The notes beneath the pieces were generated by a model. The model was not told the origin of the DNA. It saw only the letters and a program-made list of their open reading frames with translations, and searched no databases. Positions 50,237 through 59,558 of a DNA stretch of 64,000 nucleotides are shown here, one piece after another. Every line of letters starts with the position of its first letter. Positions within the stretch are counted from its first letter, which is position 1. The translations under genes and the position numbers were made by a program. Source of the stretch: a candidate division FCPU426 bacterium (GTDB lineage Bacteria; Oederibacteriota; Muellerivitia; Muellerivitales; DAHXKG01); contig DAHXKG010000004.1 in the NCBI GenBank assembly GCA_027366525.1, forward strand, positions 62,001 to 126,000, written 5' to 3'.

Positions 50237-51258
50237 TTCAAGAAGCGTTGCGAAAATTAGTTCAATCGTCCCCGTTGAATGCAAACGAGGCGGAGCAGGT
50301 GATGATGGAAATTTTAGAGGGGCAGGCCACGCCAGCTCAAGTCGGAGCCTATCTTTCCTTATTATCCCAGCGTGGAGAAACGCGCGATGAATTACTAGGC
50401 AGTTTGCGCGTGATGCGACAAAAGATGGTTCGTTTTTTTGAAGTGGATGAAAATGTTTTAGATGTGTGTGGTACGGGAGGCGACCATGCCGGCACATTCA
50501 ATATTTCGACTGCGAGTGCCATTGTATTAGCCGGAGGGGGTGTTCGAGTGGTTAAACATGGCAATCGAGCGGCTTCAAGCCAATGTGGGAGCGCGGAAAT
50601 TTTGCAAACATTAGGATTTAATTTGGATGCAAAGTTGGAAGTACTTCACCAATGTTTGGTGCGCACGGGGATTACTTTTTTATTTGCCCCCAATTTTCAT
50701 CCTGCTATGAAGAGTGTTGCGACTTACCGCAAGGAAATTGGTATTCGTAGTATTTTTAATCTTTTGGGCCCTTTGGCTAATCCTGCTCAAGTGAAAAAGC
50801 AGCTAGTAGGAGTTTTTGATGCCTCTAAAGCACAATTACTGGGTGAAGTTTTGATTCAATCCGGTAGTCGGCATATCCTAACGCTTCACAGCGAGGATGG
50901 GTTGGATGAAGTGTCGTGTGCGGGCATGACCCGTATTTTTGAATATCAAAAGCAAGAAGATGAATCCATCCACAAAAAGGAATGGACGGTTGAACCGGCG
51001 ACATTTGGATTTTCCGCTAAACCACTTTCATGTATTCAGGGGTATAGTCCTTCTGAAAATGCCAAAATCCTTTTGAATATTTTAAAGGGTGAAATAAGCC
51101 CCTATCGTGAAGTTGTTATCAGCAATGCAGCATTAGGGTTTTATTTGTCGGGAAAGGGTCTGACCTTGAAAGAAGGTGTAAAGATGGCGCAAGACTCCTT
51201 AGATTCCCAACGCGCATATCAAGTCCTTCAACACCTGATTGAGACGTCTCAATCATGA
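50233..51258 (+). CDS. trpD: anthranilate phosphoribosyltransferase
   Basis: Second step of tryptophan synthesis: anthranilate plus PRPP gives phosphoribosylanthranilate. The 341 residues contain CGTGGD at 79-84, the NISTAS loop, KHGNRAASSQCGSAE and GPLANPA. No trpE or trpG is in this window, so the first enzyme is encoded elsewhere. It overlaps tatD and trpC by four bases each. Confidence 0.96.
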   Translation: MIQEALRKLVQSSPLNANEAEQVMMEILEGQATPAQVGAYLSLLSQRGETRDELLGSLRVMRQKMVRFFEVDENVLDVCGTGGDHAGTFNISTASAIVLAGGGVRVVKHGNRAASSQCGSAEILQTLGFNLDAKLEVLHQCLVRTGITFLFAPNFHPAMKSVATYRKEIGIRSIFNLLGPLANPAQVKKQLVGVFDASKAQLLGEVLIQSGSRHILTLHSEDGLDEVSCAGMTRIFEYQKQEDESIHKKEWTVEPATFGFSAKPLSCIQGYSPSENAKILLNILKGEISPYREVVISNAALGFYLSGKGLTLKEGVKMAQDSLDSQRAYQVLQHLIETSQS

Positions 51259-52034
51259 ATATTTTAAATCAAATTGTTGAAACTAAACGATTAGAAATTG
51301 ATGCTTTAAAGAAACAACGAACCTTGCACTCCTTAAAAGAAGAAGCAATGCATCAACCGCAATCCCGAAATTTCAAGGCAGTAATCATTCAAAAATCGAA
51401 ACTTGCAATTATTGGAGAACTTAAGCAAGCCAGCCCCTCTCGAGGTCTAATTCGGGATACATTGGATGTCAAACAATTTGCAAAATCGTACGAAGAGGCC
51501 GGCGTTCAAGCATTATCGGTTTTGACGGATGCAACATACTTTCATGGCCAATTGAGCTTTCTCCGTCAAGCTAAAGAGGCATGTCATCTTCCTGTTTTGC
51601 GAAAGGATTTTATTCTCGATGAGTATCAAGTCTATGAATCGAAAATTGGGGGAGCCGATGCAATTTTATTGATTGTTTCAATATTATCAGAAGAACAACT
51701 TAAATATTTAAACCAACTCGCCTCAACGTTGGGCATGGTGGCTCTCATCGAAATTCATAATTCCAAAGAATTAACCCAAGCGCTTCAAGCGTCGCCCGAG
51801 ATATTGGGTATTAACAACCGGAATCTCGCAACGTTTCAAGTGGATTTGAAAATTTCTGAGGATCTGATTCCGCAGTGTCCCAGGAACATTCCAGTGGTTA
51901 GTGAAAGTGGCATTTTTAATGGGCACGATGCGCGGCGTATGAAGCAAGCTGGAGCCGCGGCTCTTCTCGTGGGCGAAGCGATGATGACGGCTGCGGATTT
52001 AAGATCCTTGGTGCCGCAACTTCAAGTTGAGTGA
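51255..52034 (+). CDS. trpC: indole-3-glycerol phosphate synthase
   Basis: Fourth step of tryptophan synthesis. The 259-residue barrel has GELKQASPSRGLI, LSVLTDATYFHG, LRKDFILDEYQVYES, GINNRNL and VSESGI, with catalytic Lys and Glu in place. Stand-alone enzyme, not fused to trpF as in E. coli. Confidence 0.96.
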   Translation: MNILNQIVETKRLEIDALKKQRTLHSLKEEAMHQPQSRNFKAVIIQKSKLAIIGELKQASPSRGLIRDTLDVKQFAKSYEEAGVQALSVLTDATYFHGQLSFLRQAKEACHLPVLRKDFILDEYQVYESKIGGADAILLIVSILSEEQLKYLNQLASTLGMVALIEIHNSKELTQALQASPEILGINNRNLATFQVDLKISEDLIPQCPRNIPVVSESGIFNGHDARRMKQAGAAALLVGEAMMTAADLRSLVPQLQVE

Positions 52035-52040
52035 AATTAC

Positions 52041-52676
52041 ATGTTCCGAATTAAAATTTGTGGAATTACTCGCATGGAAGACGTGTTAGCCGTTGTCCAT
52101 TCAGGAGCAGATGCAGTCGGCTTTCAAATGTCTTGTGGACCTCGGAAAATTTCCAAAGGGGTAGCTCGACAATTAACTAAAAAACTTCCACCGTGGATAA
52201 CGCCCGTTGGAGTTTTGGTCAATGAATCGCTTTCCACCGTTCGCATGTTGGTTCGATTTTGTAACTTTCAGGTCATTCAACTACATGGACAAGAATCTTC
52301 TGAATTTTGTTCGAAAATTCACGTCCCCATTTTAAAAGCTATTCGGATGGAACATTCTCAATCCTATCAGCCCTTTCGGGAGTTTCCAATTGCTGCTTTT
52401 TTGCTAGATAGTTATAATAAATATCAGGTCGGGGGTACGGGTCGATTATTCAACTGGCGTTGGGTTCAAACCGCTAAAAAGAGATTGCCAAAGCCGATTA
52501 TGCTAGCGGGAGGGTTGACGCCAGGGAATGTGAGACGAGCGATTCATATTGGTCGACCATTTGGTGTGGATGTGTCTTCTGGTGTTGAAATTCACCCGGG
52601 TCAAAAAGATCATCGACTCATTTCACTTTTTGTTAAAAGGGCCCAAGCCCAATTTTTAAAAATGAATAATGGATAG
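52041..52676 (+). CDS. trpF: phosphoribosylanthranilate isomerase
   Basis: Third step of tryptophan synthesis. The 211 residues show KICGITR with the catalytic cysteine, VQLHG-like QVIQLHGQES, LLDSYNKYQVGGTGRLF with the catalytic Asp, and LAGGLTPGNV and GVDVSSGVE. The second loop is unusual (GFQMSCGPRKIS where GFxFxxxSPRxI is common). It starts six bases after trpC. Confidence 0.94.
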   Translation: MFRIKICGITRMEDVLAVVHSGADAVGFQMSCGPRKISKGVARQLTKKLPPWITPVGVLVNESLSTVRMLVRFCNFQVIQLHGQESSEFCSKIHVPILKAIRMEHSQSYQPFREFPIAAFLLDSYNKYQVGGTGRLFNWRWVQTAKKRLPKPIMLAGGLTPGNVRRAIHIGRPFGVDVSSGVEIHPGQKDHRLISLFVKRAQAQFLKMNNG

Positions 52677-52682
52677 AATAGG

Positions 52683-53252
52683 TTGAACACAACAGATCCA
52701 AAATCAATTTATCGAAAATTAGCTCTTATTTTCTTTCAGACTGGAAATTGGAGTAAAGCCATTGTTGAATATGAAAAATTAATCACCTTTGATCCCAATG
52801 ATTATAATCTCCATAGCATCTTAGGTGACCTTTTTCGAAAAGTTGGAAATTTTGACCGTGCGTATCAGGAATATGAAATTGCTGCCAAGGGATTTAAGGC
52901 AGAGCGGAACGAACGTAAAGCTAGTGTTGTCTATCGTGAACTGACAACGCTCATTCGTGATCATATTGAACCACAGGATAGCCATCGCGCCATCGAGCTC
53001 TATAATCAGATTTTATCGGAGATGCCTGAAACCGTAGAGGCTTTAGAAAATTTAAGAAATTTGAAATATCAAAATGGAGAAAATCAAGAAGCGCTTCAGT
53101 TGACGATTCATCTAGGCAATCTATACAATAAATTGGATTATATTGATAAGGCCAAGGCAGAGTTTCTGAAAGCCCTGCAAATGGATCCGCAGAACGAAGA
53201 AGCCAATCAAAAATTAACGGCCCTTATTAATGAAATGGAAAAGTTGAAATAA
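52683..53252 (+). CDS. TPR-repeat protein inside the trp operon
   Basis: A 189-residue protein, all helical, with about four tetratricopeptide repeats: near 5-38, 39-72, 100-130 and 133-180. Typical phrases are ALIFFQTGNWSKAIVEYEKLITFDPND and AKAEFLKALQMDPQNEEA. The start is TTG 52683, six bases after trpF, with a poor SD. There is no signal peptide, so it is cytosolic. TPR domains bind partner proteins; the partner is unknown. Its place between trpF and trpB with tight spacing suggests co-expression with the tryptophan enzymes. Confidence 0.75.
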   Translation: MNTTDPKSIYRKLALIFFQTGNWSKAIVEYEKLITFDPNDYNLHSILGDLFRKVGNFDRAYQEYEIAAKGFKAERNERKASVVYRELTTLIRDHIEPQDSHRAIELYNQILSEMPETVEALENLRNLKYQNGENQEALQLTIHLGNLYNKLDYIDKAKAEFLKALQMDPQNEEANQKLTALINEMEKLK

Positions 53253-53269
53253 TTAGGAATGGAAACTGA

Positions 53270-54454
53270 ATGAAATTTGAACCAAATCACCAAGGTTTTT
53301 TTGGCTATTATGGCGGACAATATGTTCCCGAAACCTTAATGGCTGTATTGAAGGAACTCGAAGCGGTTTATTTAAAAATTCGAAACGATAGGCAGTTTCA
53401 TCAAGAAGTCCAATATTATTTAAAAAATTATTCGGGGCGTCCGACACCGCTGACCTTTGCAGCCAATATTACTCGCAAATGGGGTGGAGCCAAAATTTAT
53501 TTAAAACGCGAAGACTTGAATCATACGGGGGCGCATAAGATTAATAATTGCTTGGGCCAAATATTGCTGGCGAAGCGCATGGGGAAAAAAAGGATCATTG
53601 CGGAGACAGGCGCGGGTCAACATGGAGTTGCTACGGCGACGGTTTGTGCTTTATTTGGATTGCCTTGTGAAATTTATATGGGAGCACAGGATATTCAACG
53701 TCAAGCCTTGAATGTTTTCCGAATGAAGCTTTTAGGTGCTCAGGTTCATTCGGTTTCATCTGGGACCCAAACCTTAAAAGATGCAATGAATGAAGCGATT
53801 CGTGACTGGGTGACTAATGTCAAAACTACGTATTATTTAATTGGATCAGTTGCGGGTCCACATCCCTACCCATGGATTGTTCGAGATTTTCAAAAAATTA
53901 TTGGGATAGAAACCAAAATGCAGATTTTGAAACAAGAAAAAAAATTACCAGAAGCCCTGGTCGCATGCGTGGGCGGCGGATCGAATGCGATGGGCTTTTT
54001 TTATCCATTTTTGAAAAACACTCGGGTCAAATTATTTGGCGTTGAAGCTGCGGGCAAGGGCCTAAAAACGTCCCATCATGCGGCAACGCTCTCGAAAGGG
54101 ATGCCTGGAATTTTGCACGGCAGTCGCAGTTACGTGTTGCAGGATCATTATGGACAGATTTTGGAAACGCATTCCATTTCTGCGGGATTAGATTACCCCG
54201 GTGTAGGGCCTGAACATAGTTTTTTAAAAGATCTCAAACGAGTTCAGTATACTACTGCTACGGACCAGGAAGCTTTAGATGCGTTTTATTTGTTAACTAA
54301 ACTTGAGGGTATCCTGCCGGCTTTGGAATCCGCTCATGCAGTGGCATTTGCTAAACGACTTGCTAAACAATATTCGTCCCAGGCCATCTTGATCATTAAT
54401 CTTTCCGGCCGCGGGGACAAAGATGTTCAGACAGTGTTAGAAAAATTAAACTAG
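53270..54454 (+). CDS. trpB: tryptophan synthase beta chain
   Basis: PLP enzyme that joins indole and serine. The 394 residues begin with [13 protein letters not shown]. The cofactor lysine is K90 in [22 protein letters not shown] and GGGSNAMG follow. This is the TrpB1 type that pairs with TrpA, encoded ten bases downstream. Confidence 0.97.
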   Translation: MKFEPNHQGFFGYYGGQYVPETLMAVLKELEAVYLKIRNDRQFHQEVQYYLKNYSGRPTPLTFAANITRKWGGAKIYLKREDLNHTGAHKINNCLGQILLAKRMGKKRIIAETGAGQHGVATATVCALFGLPCEIYMGAQDIQRQALNVFRMKLLGAQVHSVSSGTQTLKDAMNEAIRDWVTNVKTTYYLIGSVAGPHPYPWIVRDFQKIIGIETKMQILKQEKKLPEALVACVGGGSNAMGFFYPFLKNTRVKLFGVEAAGKGLKTSHHAATLSKGMPGILHGSRSYVLQDHYGQILETHSISAGLDYPGVGPEHSFLKDLKRVQYTTATDQEALDAFYLLTKLEGILPALESAHAVAFAKRLAKQYSSQAILIINLSGRGDKDVQTVLEKLN

Positions 54455-54464
54455 GGACAATAAA

Positions 54465-55292
54465 ATGGGCAACAAGTCTACCCAAATTCAAACATTGTTT
54501 TTTCAAGCCAAACAAACGCACACCTCGCTTTTTTTTCCATACATTTGCCTTGGATATCCCAGTTTTGAAAAGTCACTTGAAATTGCTGAAACCGCATTGA
54601 CGCATGGGGCTCATGGTTTGGAAATTGGCGTGCCGTTTTCTGATCCGATCGCGGATGGTCCAGTTTTACAAAGAGCCAACTTTTATTCGTTGCAAAAAGG
54701 AACACGTCCGCAAGATGCTTTTCGATTTATGAAAATTCTAAGGAGTCGAGGATTTCAGCAACCCTTGTTGTTAATGAGTTATGCCAATCCAATGGAGCAC
54801 TTGGGCTGGAAGGTCGTAGCTCAAGGATTATCCAAGGTTCAGGCTCAAGGTATTATTGTTCCCGATTGGCCATTGTCGCAAATTCCACCAATTCAAAATA
54901 TTTTTAAACCGTATCAATTGAAAGTGATTCCGTTCTTATCGCCAACTTCTGACGTGCATCGCCAAAAGCAAGTGGATGCCCTGCAGGCCCCATTTTTGTA
55001 TTATGTTTCAGTAACCGGGGTAACTGGGGCTCGAAAGTCCATTTCAAAAAATTTAATTTTTCAATTGCGCCGCCTAAACCAATCTATGAAAACTCCGATT
55101 GGGGTTGGATTTGGTATTTCAACACCTCAACAAGCCCAGCGAATCGGGCAAGTGGCTCAAGGTATTATTATTGCGAGTGCGTTGATTGAATTAATTGAAA
55201 AAGCTTCTGCCGGTCAAATAGTGCCAATAGTAAAAGATTTTTGCAGAAAAATTTCAGTGGCAATTCAAAAATCTCCAGTGGAAAGGATTTAA
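54465..55292 (+). CDS. trpA: tryptophan synthase alpha chain
   Basis: Cleaves indoleglycerol phosphate and channels indole to TrpB. The 275 residues contain the catalytic segments LEIGVPFSDPIADGPVLQRA and YYVSVTGVTGAR, and GFGIS. The catalytic glutamate (in LEIG) and aspartate (in DPIADG) are present. Confidence 0.96.
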   Translation: MGNKSTQIQTLFFQAKQTHTSLFFPYICLGYPSFEKSLEIAETALTHGAHGLEIGVPFSDPIADGPVLQRANFYSLQKGTRPQDAFRFMKILRSRGFQQPLLLMSYANPMEHLGWKVVAQGLSKVQAQGIIVPDWPLSQIPPIQNIFKPYQLKVIPFLSPTSDVHRQKQVDALQAPFLYYVSVTGVTGARKSISKNLIFQLRRLNQSMKTPIGVGFGISTPQQAQRIGQVAQGIIIASALIELIEKASAGQIVPIVKDFCRKISVAIQKSPVERI

Positions 55293-55294
55293 CG

Positions 55295-56137
55295 ATGGCT
55301 TTGTTTTCAAAAGAAAAAAAGACAGTGACTAAACCCATCATCCAAAAAACAGTTCAAGTTCCTGAGGGGCTATATACGAAATGTCTGGGATGTTCGGTGA
55401 TTCTTTATAATAAAGACCTGGACCATCATTTAAAGACATGTCCGCATTGTGGATATCATTATCAATTATCGGCAATCGAACGGGTCTATTTGATGATGGA
55501 TTCGGGGAGTTTTCAAGAATACGATGCCGATTTAATCTCCAAAAATCCGCTGAACTTTCCCGAGTATTCTGAAAAATTAAAAAAAGGAATGGAACGAACA
55601 CAATTGTCGGATGCCGTTTTAAGTGGAATTGGGAAACTGCAAGCGATTCCCGTTTCGATTGCAGTGACTGATTTTAAATTTATGGGCGGGAGCATGGGGA
55701 GTGTGGTGGGCGAAAAAATTACAAGATCAATTGAACGGGCGATTGCTCGCAAGTTACCCATGATTATTGTTTCGGCTTCCGGCGGAGGCGCTCGCATGCA
55801 GGAAGGGATGTTTTCATTAATGCAAATGGCCAAGATTTCTTCAGCACTATCTAAATTAAGTGAGAATCGACTCCCTTATTTTTCCATTTTAACCGATCCA
55901 ACGGCCGGAGGCGTTACTGCGTCATTTGGAATGCTGGGAGACTTGAATATTGCGGAACCTGGCGCCATGATTGGATTTGCGGGGCCGCGGGTCATTGAGC
56001 AAACGATTCAACAAAAACTTCCGCATGGATTTCAACGATCTGAATTTTTACTCAAGCATGGGTTTCTCGATATGATTGTTCCTCGACATCAATTGAAAGA
56101 AACTTTGGGAAGACTTTTAAAGTTTTTTAAAAAATAG
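55295..56137 (+). CDS. accD: acetyl-CoA carboxylase carboxyltransferase subunit beta
   Basis: Part of the enzyme making malonyl-CoA for fatty acid synthesis. The frame opens inside trpA, but ATG 55295, two bases after the trpA stop and after GAAAGGA, gives the family N-terminus and 280 residues. The zinc ribbon is C30, C33, C49, C52. MGGSMGSVVGEKI and SASGGGARMQEG form the CoA site. The trpA-accD-folC order is widespread. accA is not in the window. Confidence 0.96.
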   Translation: MALFSKEKKTVTKPIIQKTVQVPEGLYTKCLGCSVILYNKDLDHHLKTCPHCGYHYQLSAIERVYLMMDSGSFQEYDADLISKNPLNFPEYSEKLKKGMERTQLSDAVLSGIGKLQAIPVSIAVTDFKFMGGSMGSVVGEKITRSIERAIARKLPMIIVSASGGGARMQEGMFSLMQMAKISSALSKLSENRLPYFSILTDPTAGGVTASFGMLGDLNIAEPGAMIGFAGPRVIEQTIQQKLPHGFQRSEFLLKHGFLDMIVPRHQLKETLGRLLKFFKK

Positions 56138-57426
56138 TGAATACATCAATTGCGGATCTTAATCGTCTAGAACGCTTTGGATGGAGACTTGGTTTACAAA
56201 CCATGCATAAGCTCTTGGATCATTTAGGCCATCCTGAGCGGCAATTGCGTTATATTCATATTACGGGAAGCAATGGCAAAGGGTTTACGGCATTTTTTTT
56301 GGCTTCCTATTTGACGCAATTAGGTTATCGGACGGGTCTCTATACATCACCCCACTTGTGTGATCTCCGCGAACGATTTCGCATGAATGGACACTGGATT
56401 GATAGTTCAGTATTGAATCAATTGGCCAAAGAAGTCGTCACAATTTGTCATTGGATGTACCGCCATCAAGGCATACAACCGACGCATTTTGAGGCATTAA
56501 CGGCCATCGGTTTTTTGTGGTTTGCCCAACAAAAGGCCGATTGGGTAGTATTGGAAGTGGGTTTAGGCGGCCGATTGGATGCGACGAATGTGATTCCGGC
56601 ATCGAATATTTGTTTGTTTTCATCGATCAGCTTAGAGCATCAAGATGTTCTTGGAAAAACGATTGAAAAAATTGCTTGGGAAAAATCGGGCATACTCAAA
56701 TATAACAACTTGGCGGCGGCCCTTCAGGTTCATCCTCGTGCATTGCAAATTTTAAAGCAAAGGGCTAAACAAGTTCACTGTTTATTATGGAGTTGTCCGA
56801 ATGATTTTAAATTTCAGATTCAAGGTTCTAAATTAGCGTGGGAGGGACCGCATTTTAAGGTTAAGTTGGACAACCCACATCGAAATTCTTTGGAGGCTTG
56901 GAATGCGTCACTAGTTTTGGCTGGAATTTCTTTATTGGCAGCTAAGGGGGTGGTTTGGGACGAATCACAATTTCAAACGCTTTGGGAAAAAAAGTTATGG
57001 CCAGGGCGATTTGAGTATTTATCACCGGGTTTCAATATTCTCATTGATGGAGCACATAATCCGGAGGCCGCTTGGACCTTAAATCGAATTTTAGCCCAAA
57101 AATATCCTCAAAAAAAATGGATTATTTTAAACGGATTTCTAAGAGATAAAAATTATGATCGGTTTATACGTCATATTTACTCGCGCATCGCTTTGTCGGT
57201 AGTTACTCAGGTTCCAAGCTCTCGCTCACATGATGGCGAAGCGATTGTTGAAGCTTGGGAAAAAATGAAAATTCGAACTCTTTATATTCCTGACTGGAAG
57301 CAGGCGTTGACGCTCGTGAAAGCCAAGGCTTCGGAGTCAACGCCTGTTCTTATAACCGGATCTATTTATTTGATTGGAGCTTGTCGACAGGCACTCGTCG
57401 GACTTCAAGGTCTCTCACGTATTTAA
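56137..57426 (+). CDS. folC: folylpolyglutamate / dihydrofolate synthase
   Basis: Mur-ligase-family enzyme that adds glutamate to folates. It starts at GTG 56137 in a TAGTG overlap with accD. The 429 residues have the ATP loop TGSNGKG (G44-G49), YTSPHL, EVGLGGRLDATNV and LIDGAHNPEA. Its last 12 bases overlap the end of the gene on the opposite strand. Confidence 0.94.
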   Translation: MNTSIADLNRLERFGWRLGLQTMHKLLDHLGHPERQLRYIHITGSNGKGFTAFFLASYLTQLGYRTGLYTSPHLCDLRERFRMNGHWIDSSVLNQLAKEVVTICHWMYRHQGIQPTHFEALTAIGFLWFAQQKADWVVLEVGLGGRLDATNVIPASNICLFSSISLEHQDVLGKTIEKIAWEKSGILKYNNLAAALQVHPRALQILKQRAKQVHCLLWSCPNDFKFQIQGSKLAWEGPHFKVKLDNPHRNSLEAWNASLVLAGISLLAAKGVVWDESQFQTLWEKKLWPGRFEYLSPGFNILIDGAHNPEAAWTLNRILAQKYPQKKWIILNGFLRDKNYDRFIRHIYSRIALSVVTQVPSSRSHDGEAIVEAWEKMKIRTLYIPDWKQALTLVKAKASESTPVLITGSIYLIGACRQALVGLQGLSRI

Positions 57427-58599
57427 CAAGGTTGAAGTCAAGGTGGGATCTGCTTTCCTCCACAAGCCAACCTGTAGTCCGAGTAAAAAATACTGCGTAT
57501 ACATAAATTGTTGGCTAAACGTATATTCGGTAATGCCCCAAACCAGACTTGCCAGCATGAAACAGGTGATAAAAAAATTTAATTTCTTGCCTAAGATGTC
57601 GGCGGGGGCCCATCGAATACTTGAATAAAAATAAGTTAGTAAAAAGAGTAAATAGAAAGTAAAACCCACCCATCCATTCTGGACAAGAATTTGCATAAAG
57701 TTATCGTGAAGATGCGGTTCGGTTGCTTCGGTTGCTAAAGGATTTTTATATTTCGGATAAATATACATCAAGTTTCCTTGCCCAATTCCAAACACGGGAT
57801 ATAGTTGACTAATCGTCCAGCCAGATTCCCACATATAAATTCGGTTTCGAATCGAATAATAAGAGGCTGTTTTTTTAAAATGGTTGAAATCCCAGATGCT
57901 TTTAGCTCGATTTTTTAAGGAAGTTGGAAGGCAAAGATAAAGCAGGGCTAGTGAAATGATTCCGGCAAGAAGGATTTTTTTATTTAAAATAAAAGTAATA
58001 ATGAAAAGTCCAACAAAACATCCTAGCCAAGCGCCACGCGTTTGAGTTAACAGGAGTCCAAGGCTTAAAATAATAAAGCATATCCAATAAATAGGTTTTT
58101 TAGGACTCTTCATTAAAAAGTGAATCAAAAGGATGATGGCGGACATGAGCAGTCCTCCCATCACCATATAATCTCCACAAAACGAATTGATTCGATTTTC
58201 AAATCCCAAAAAATGTTTTGAAATTCCATAAACGGAACATAGGGTTGCTCCAAAAATAAAACTTAAAAGGAGCTGTTCAACTTCTAAACTGGTCCAAGCC
58301 ATGGCGGCAATAGGAAAAAGAATCAATAGCGTTGCATATTTGTAGACCGTTTGGAAACTAATACCAGGATTAATGCCCAAAATCGAACTTATAAAAAAAG
58401 TTGCCACAAAGATTATGAAAAAAATTCCAAAAATATCGAAACGCCAGTTTATTTTTTTCTTTGCCTTGTATTGGAAATTGATCCAAGCCGCTAGAACCAG
58501 AAAAATAAAATTTTGAAGCGCAATGGAGGCCACACAAATAGCGGCATAGCCCATTAAAAGCTGCAAATATGTTTTTCGATTATTGAGTGATAATTTCAT
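57415..58599 (-). CDS. O-antigen ligase/polymerase (Wzy/WaaL family) membrane protein
   Basis: The only clear minus-strand gene. The 394 residues form about ten hydrophobic segments. A large loop holds the family motif HLHDNFMQILVQNGWVG at about residues 295-312, and an arginine-rich QTRGAWLG turn lies earlier. Such proteins move or polymerise lipid-linked glycans at the periplasmic face. Whether it ligates O-antigen to lipid A or polymerises repeats cannot be told from sequence. Sugar-nucleotide genes nearby (61714, 63260) agree with a surface-glycan role. It converges on folC with a 12-base overlap. Confidence 0.85.
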   Translation of the reverse strand: MKLSLNNRKTYLQLLMGYAAICVASIALQNFIFLVLAAWINFQYKAKKKINWRFDIFGIFFIIFVATFFISSILGINPGISFQTVYKYATLLILFPIAAMAWTSLEVEQLLLSFIFGATLCSVYGISKHFLGFENRINSFCGDYMVMGGLLMSAIILLIHFLMKSPKKPIYWICFIILSLGLLLTQTRGAWLGCFVGLFIITFILNKKILLAGIISLALLYLCLPTSLKNRAKSIWDFNHFKKTASYYSIRNRIYMWESGWTISQLYPVFGIGQGNLMYIYPKYKNPLATEATEPHLHDNFMQILVQNGWVGFTFYLLFLLTYFYSSIRWAPADILGKKLNFFITCFMLASLVWGITEYTFSQQFMYTQYFLLGLQVGLWRKADPTLTSTLLNT

Positions 58600-58609
58600 A
58601 AAGCGTTTT

Positions 58610-58639
58610 ATTATATATTAGGGTTATAAAATATACCAA
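58610..58639 (-). promoter_or_regulatory. possible promoter of the O-antigen ligase-like gene
   Basis: On the minus strand, TTGGTA (complement of 58634-58639), an 18-base spacer and TATAAT (complement of 58610-58615). It lies so close to the ATG at 58599 that the mRNA leader would be only a few bases, which weakens the call. Confidence 0.3.
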
Positions 58640-58772
58640 CTAGTGATTTTGATTTTTTCCCATTTTGTGGAGGGAAGAGGGAAAATCACAAACTTTTTAT
58701 GTTCAATTGATTTAATAATAGGTATACTAAAATTCATGAGAACATTGATCAGGGGTTGAAGAAAGGATTGAT

Positions 58773-59351
58773 ATGGTTGCAACGAATTCTGCCATGGTTC
58801 AATTAGGGACGAAAATTCCATTATTTTCTTTAAAAGAAGTTACGACCCACGAAGAAATTACGGTTCATACGTTTGACGGCAAAAAGGGCCTTTTAGTCAT
58901 GTTTATATGTTGTCATTGCCCGTATGTTAAGCATGTTCAAGAAGAGCTTTCAAAAATAGGAAAGGATTTTGAAAATGCTGGCTTAGGTATATTAGCAATT
59001 AATTCCAACGATACAATCCAATATCCCGATGATTCGCCTCAAAATATGAAGCAAATGGCTAAAAATTTAGATTTTAGATTTCCTTATGGCTATGATGAAA
59101 CACAAAAAGTAGCCCAAGCTTTTCAGGCAGTTTGCACTCCTGATTTTTTCCTTTACGATGACCAGCGATGCCTGGTTTATCGTGGGCAGTTGGATGATAG
59201 TCGTCCTGGTAATGGGAAGCCTGTTACGGGTAAAGAGTTGCGGGAAGCCATTCAGGCGTTATTATCCGGTAACTCGATTAATTCAAATCAAAAGCCTAGC
59301 TTGGGATGTAGTATCAAATGGAAATCAAGTGAGGTATCCATATTTCATTAA
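58773..59351 (+). CDS. thioredoxin-fold peroxiredoxin-like protein (PRX-like1 type)
   Basis: A 192-residue redox protein. The phrase FICCHCPYVKHVQ carries cysteines at 46, 47 and 49, where the family usually has FICxHCPYVKH, so one extra cysteine is present. TPDFFLYD, YRGQLDDSRPGNGKPVTG and QKPSLGCSIKWK are characteristic. These proteins are related to AhpC/TSA; their exact substrate is not established. It probably reads divergently from the O-antigen ligase-like gene. Confidence 0.88.
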   Translation: MVATNSAMVQLGTKIPLFSLKEVTTHEEITVHTFDGKKGLLVMFICCHCPYVKHVQEELSKIGKDFENAGLGILAINSNDTIQYPDDSPQNMKQMAKNLDFRFPYGYDETQKVAQAFQAVCTPDFFLYDDQRCLVYRGQLDDSRPGNGKPVTGKELREAIQALLSGNSINSNQKPSLGCSIKWKSSEVSIFH

Positions 59352-59433
59352 AATTATTGATTTGCCAAATTTTGATGATGGTGGATCTCAGTGGAAAACT
59401 GAGCGAGAAAGGGAGTTTAAGTATCTTTGCTCG

Positions 59434-59462
59434 TTGACAGTCGTTTGTTTCAATGTTTTAAT
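59434..59462 (+). promoter_or_regulatory. promoter of the sugar-ABC ATPase gene
   Basis: TTGACA (59434-59439), a 17-base spacer, TTTAAT (59457-59462), matching 5 of 6 at -10. It lies in the 207-base gap between the thioredoxin-fold gene and the ATPase gene; nothing else was seen there. Confidence 0.55.
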
Positions 59463-59558
59463 AAGACGTTTTTTAAAATTACTAAACTAATTTAGTTCTG
59501 GAAATTTCCTAAAGTGCTTATTGGATCGGAATTTTCGGATCTGCAAAGCGAGGGGTTT

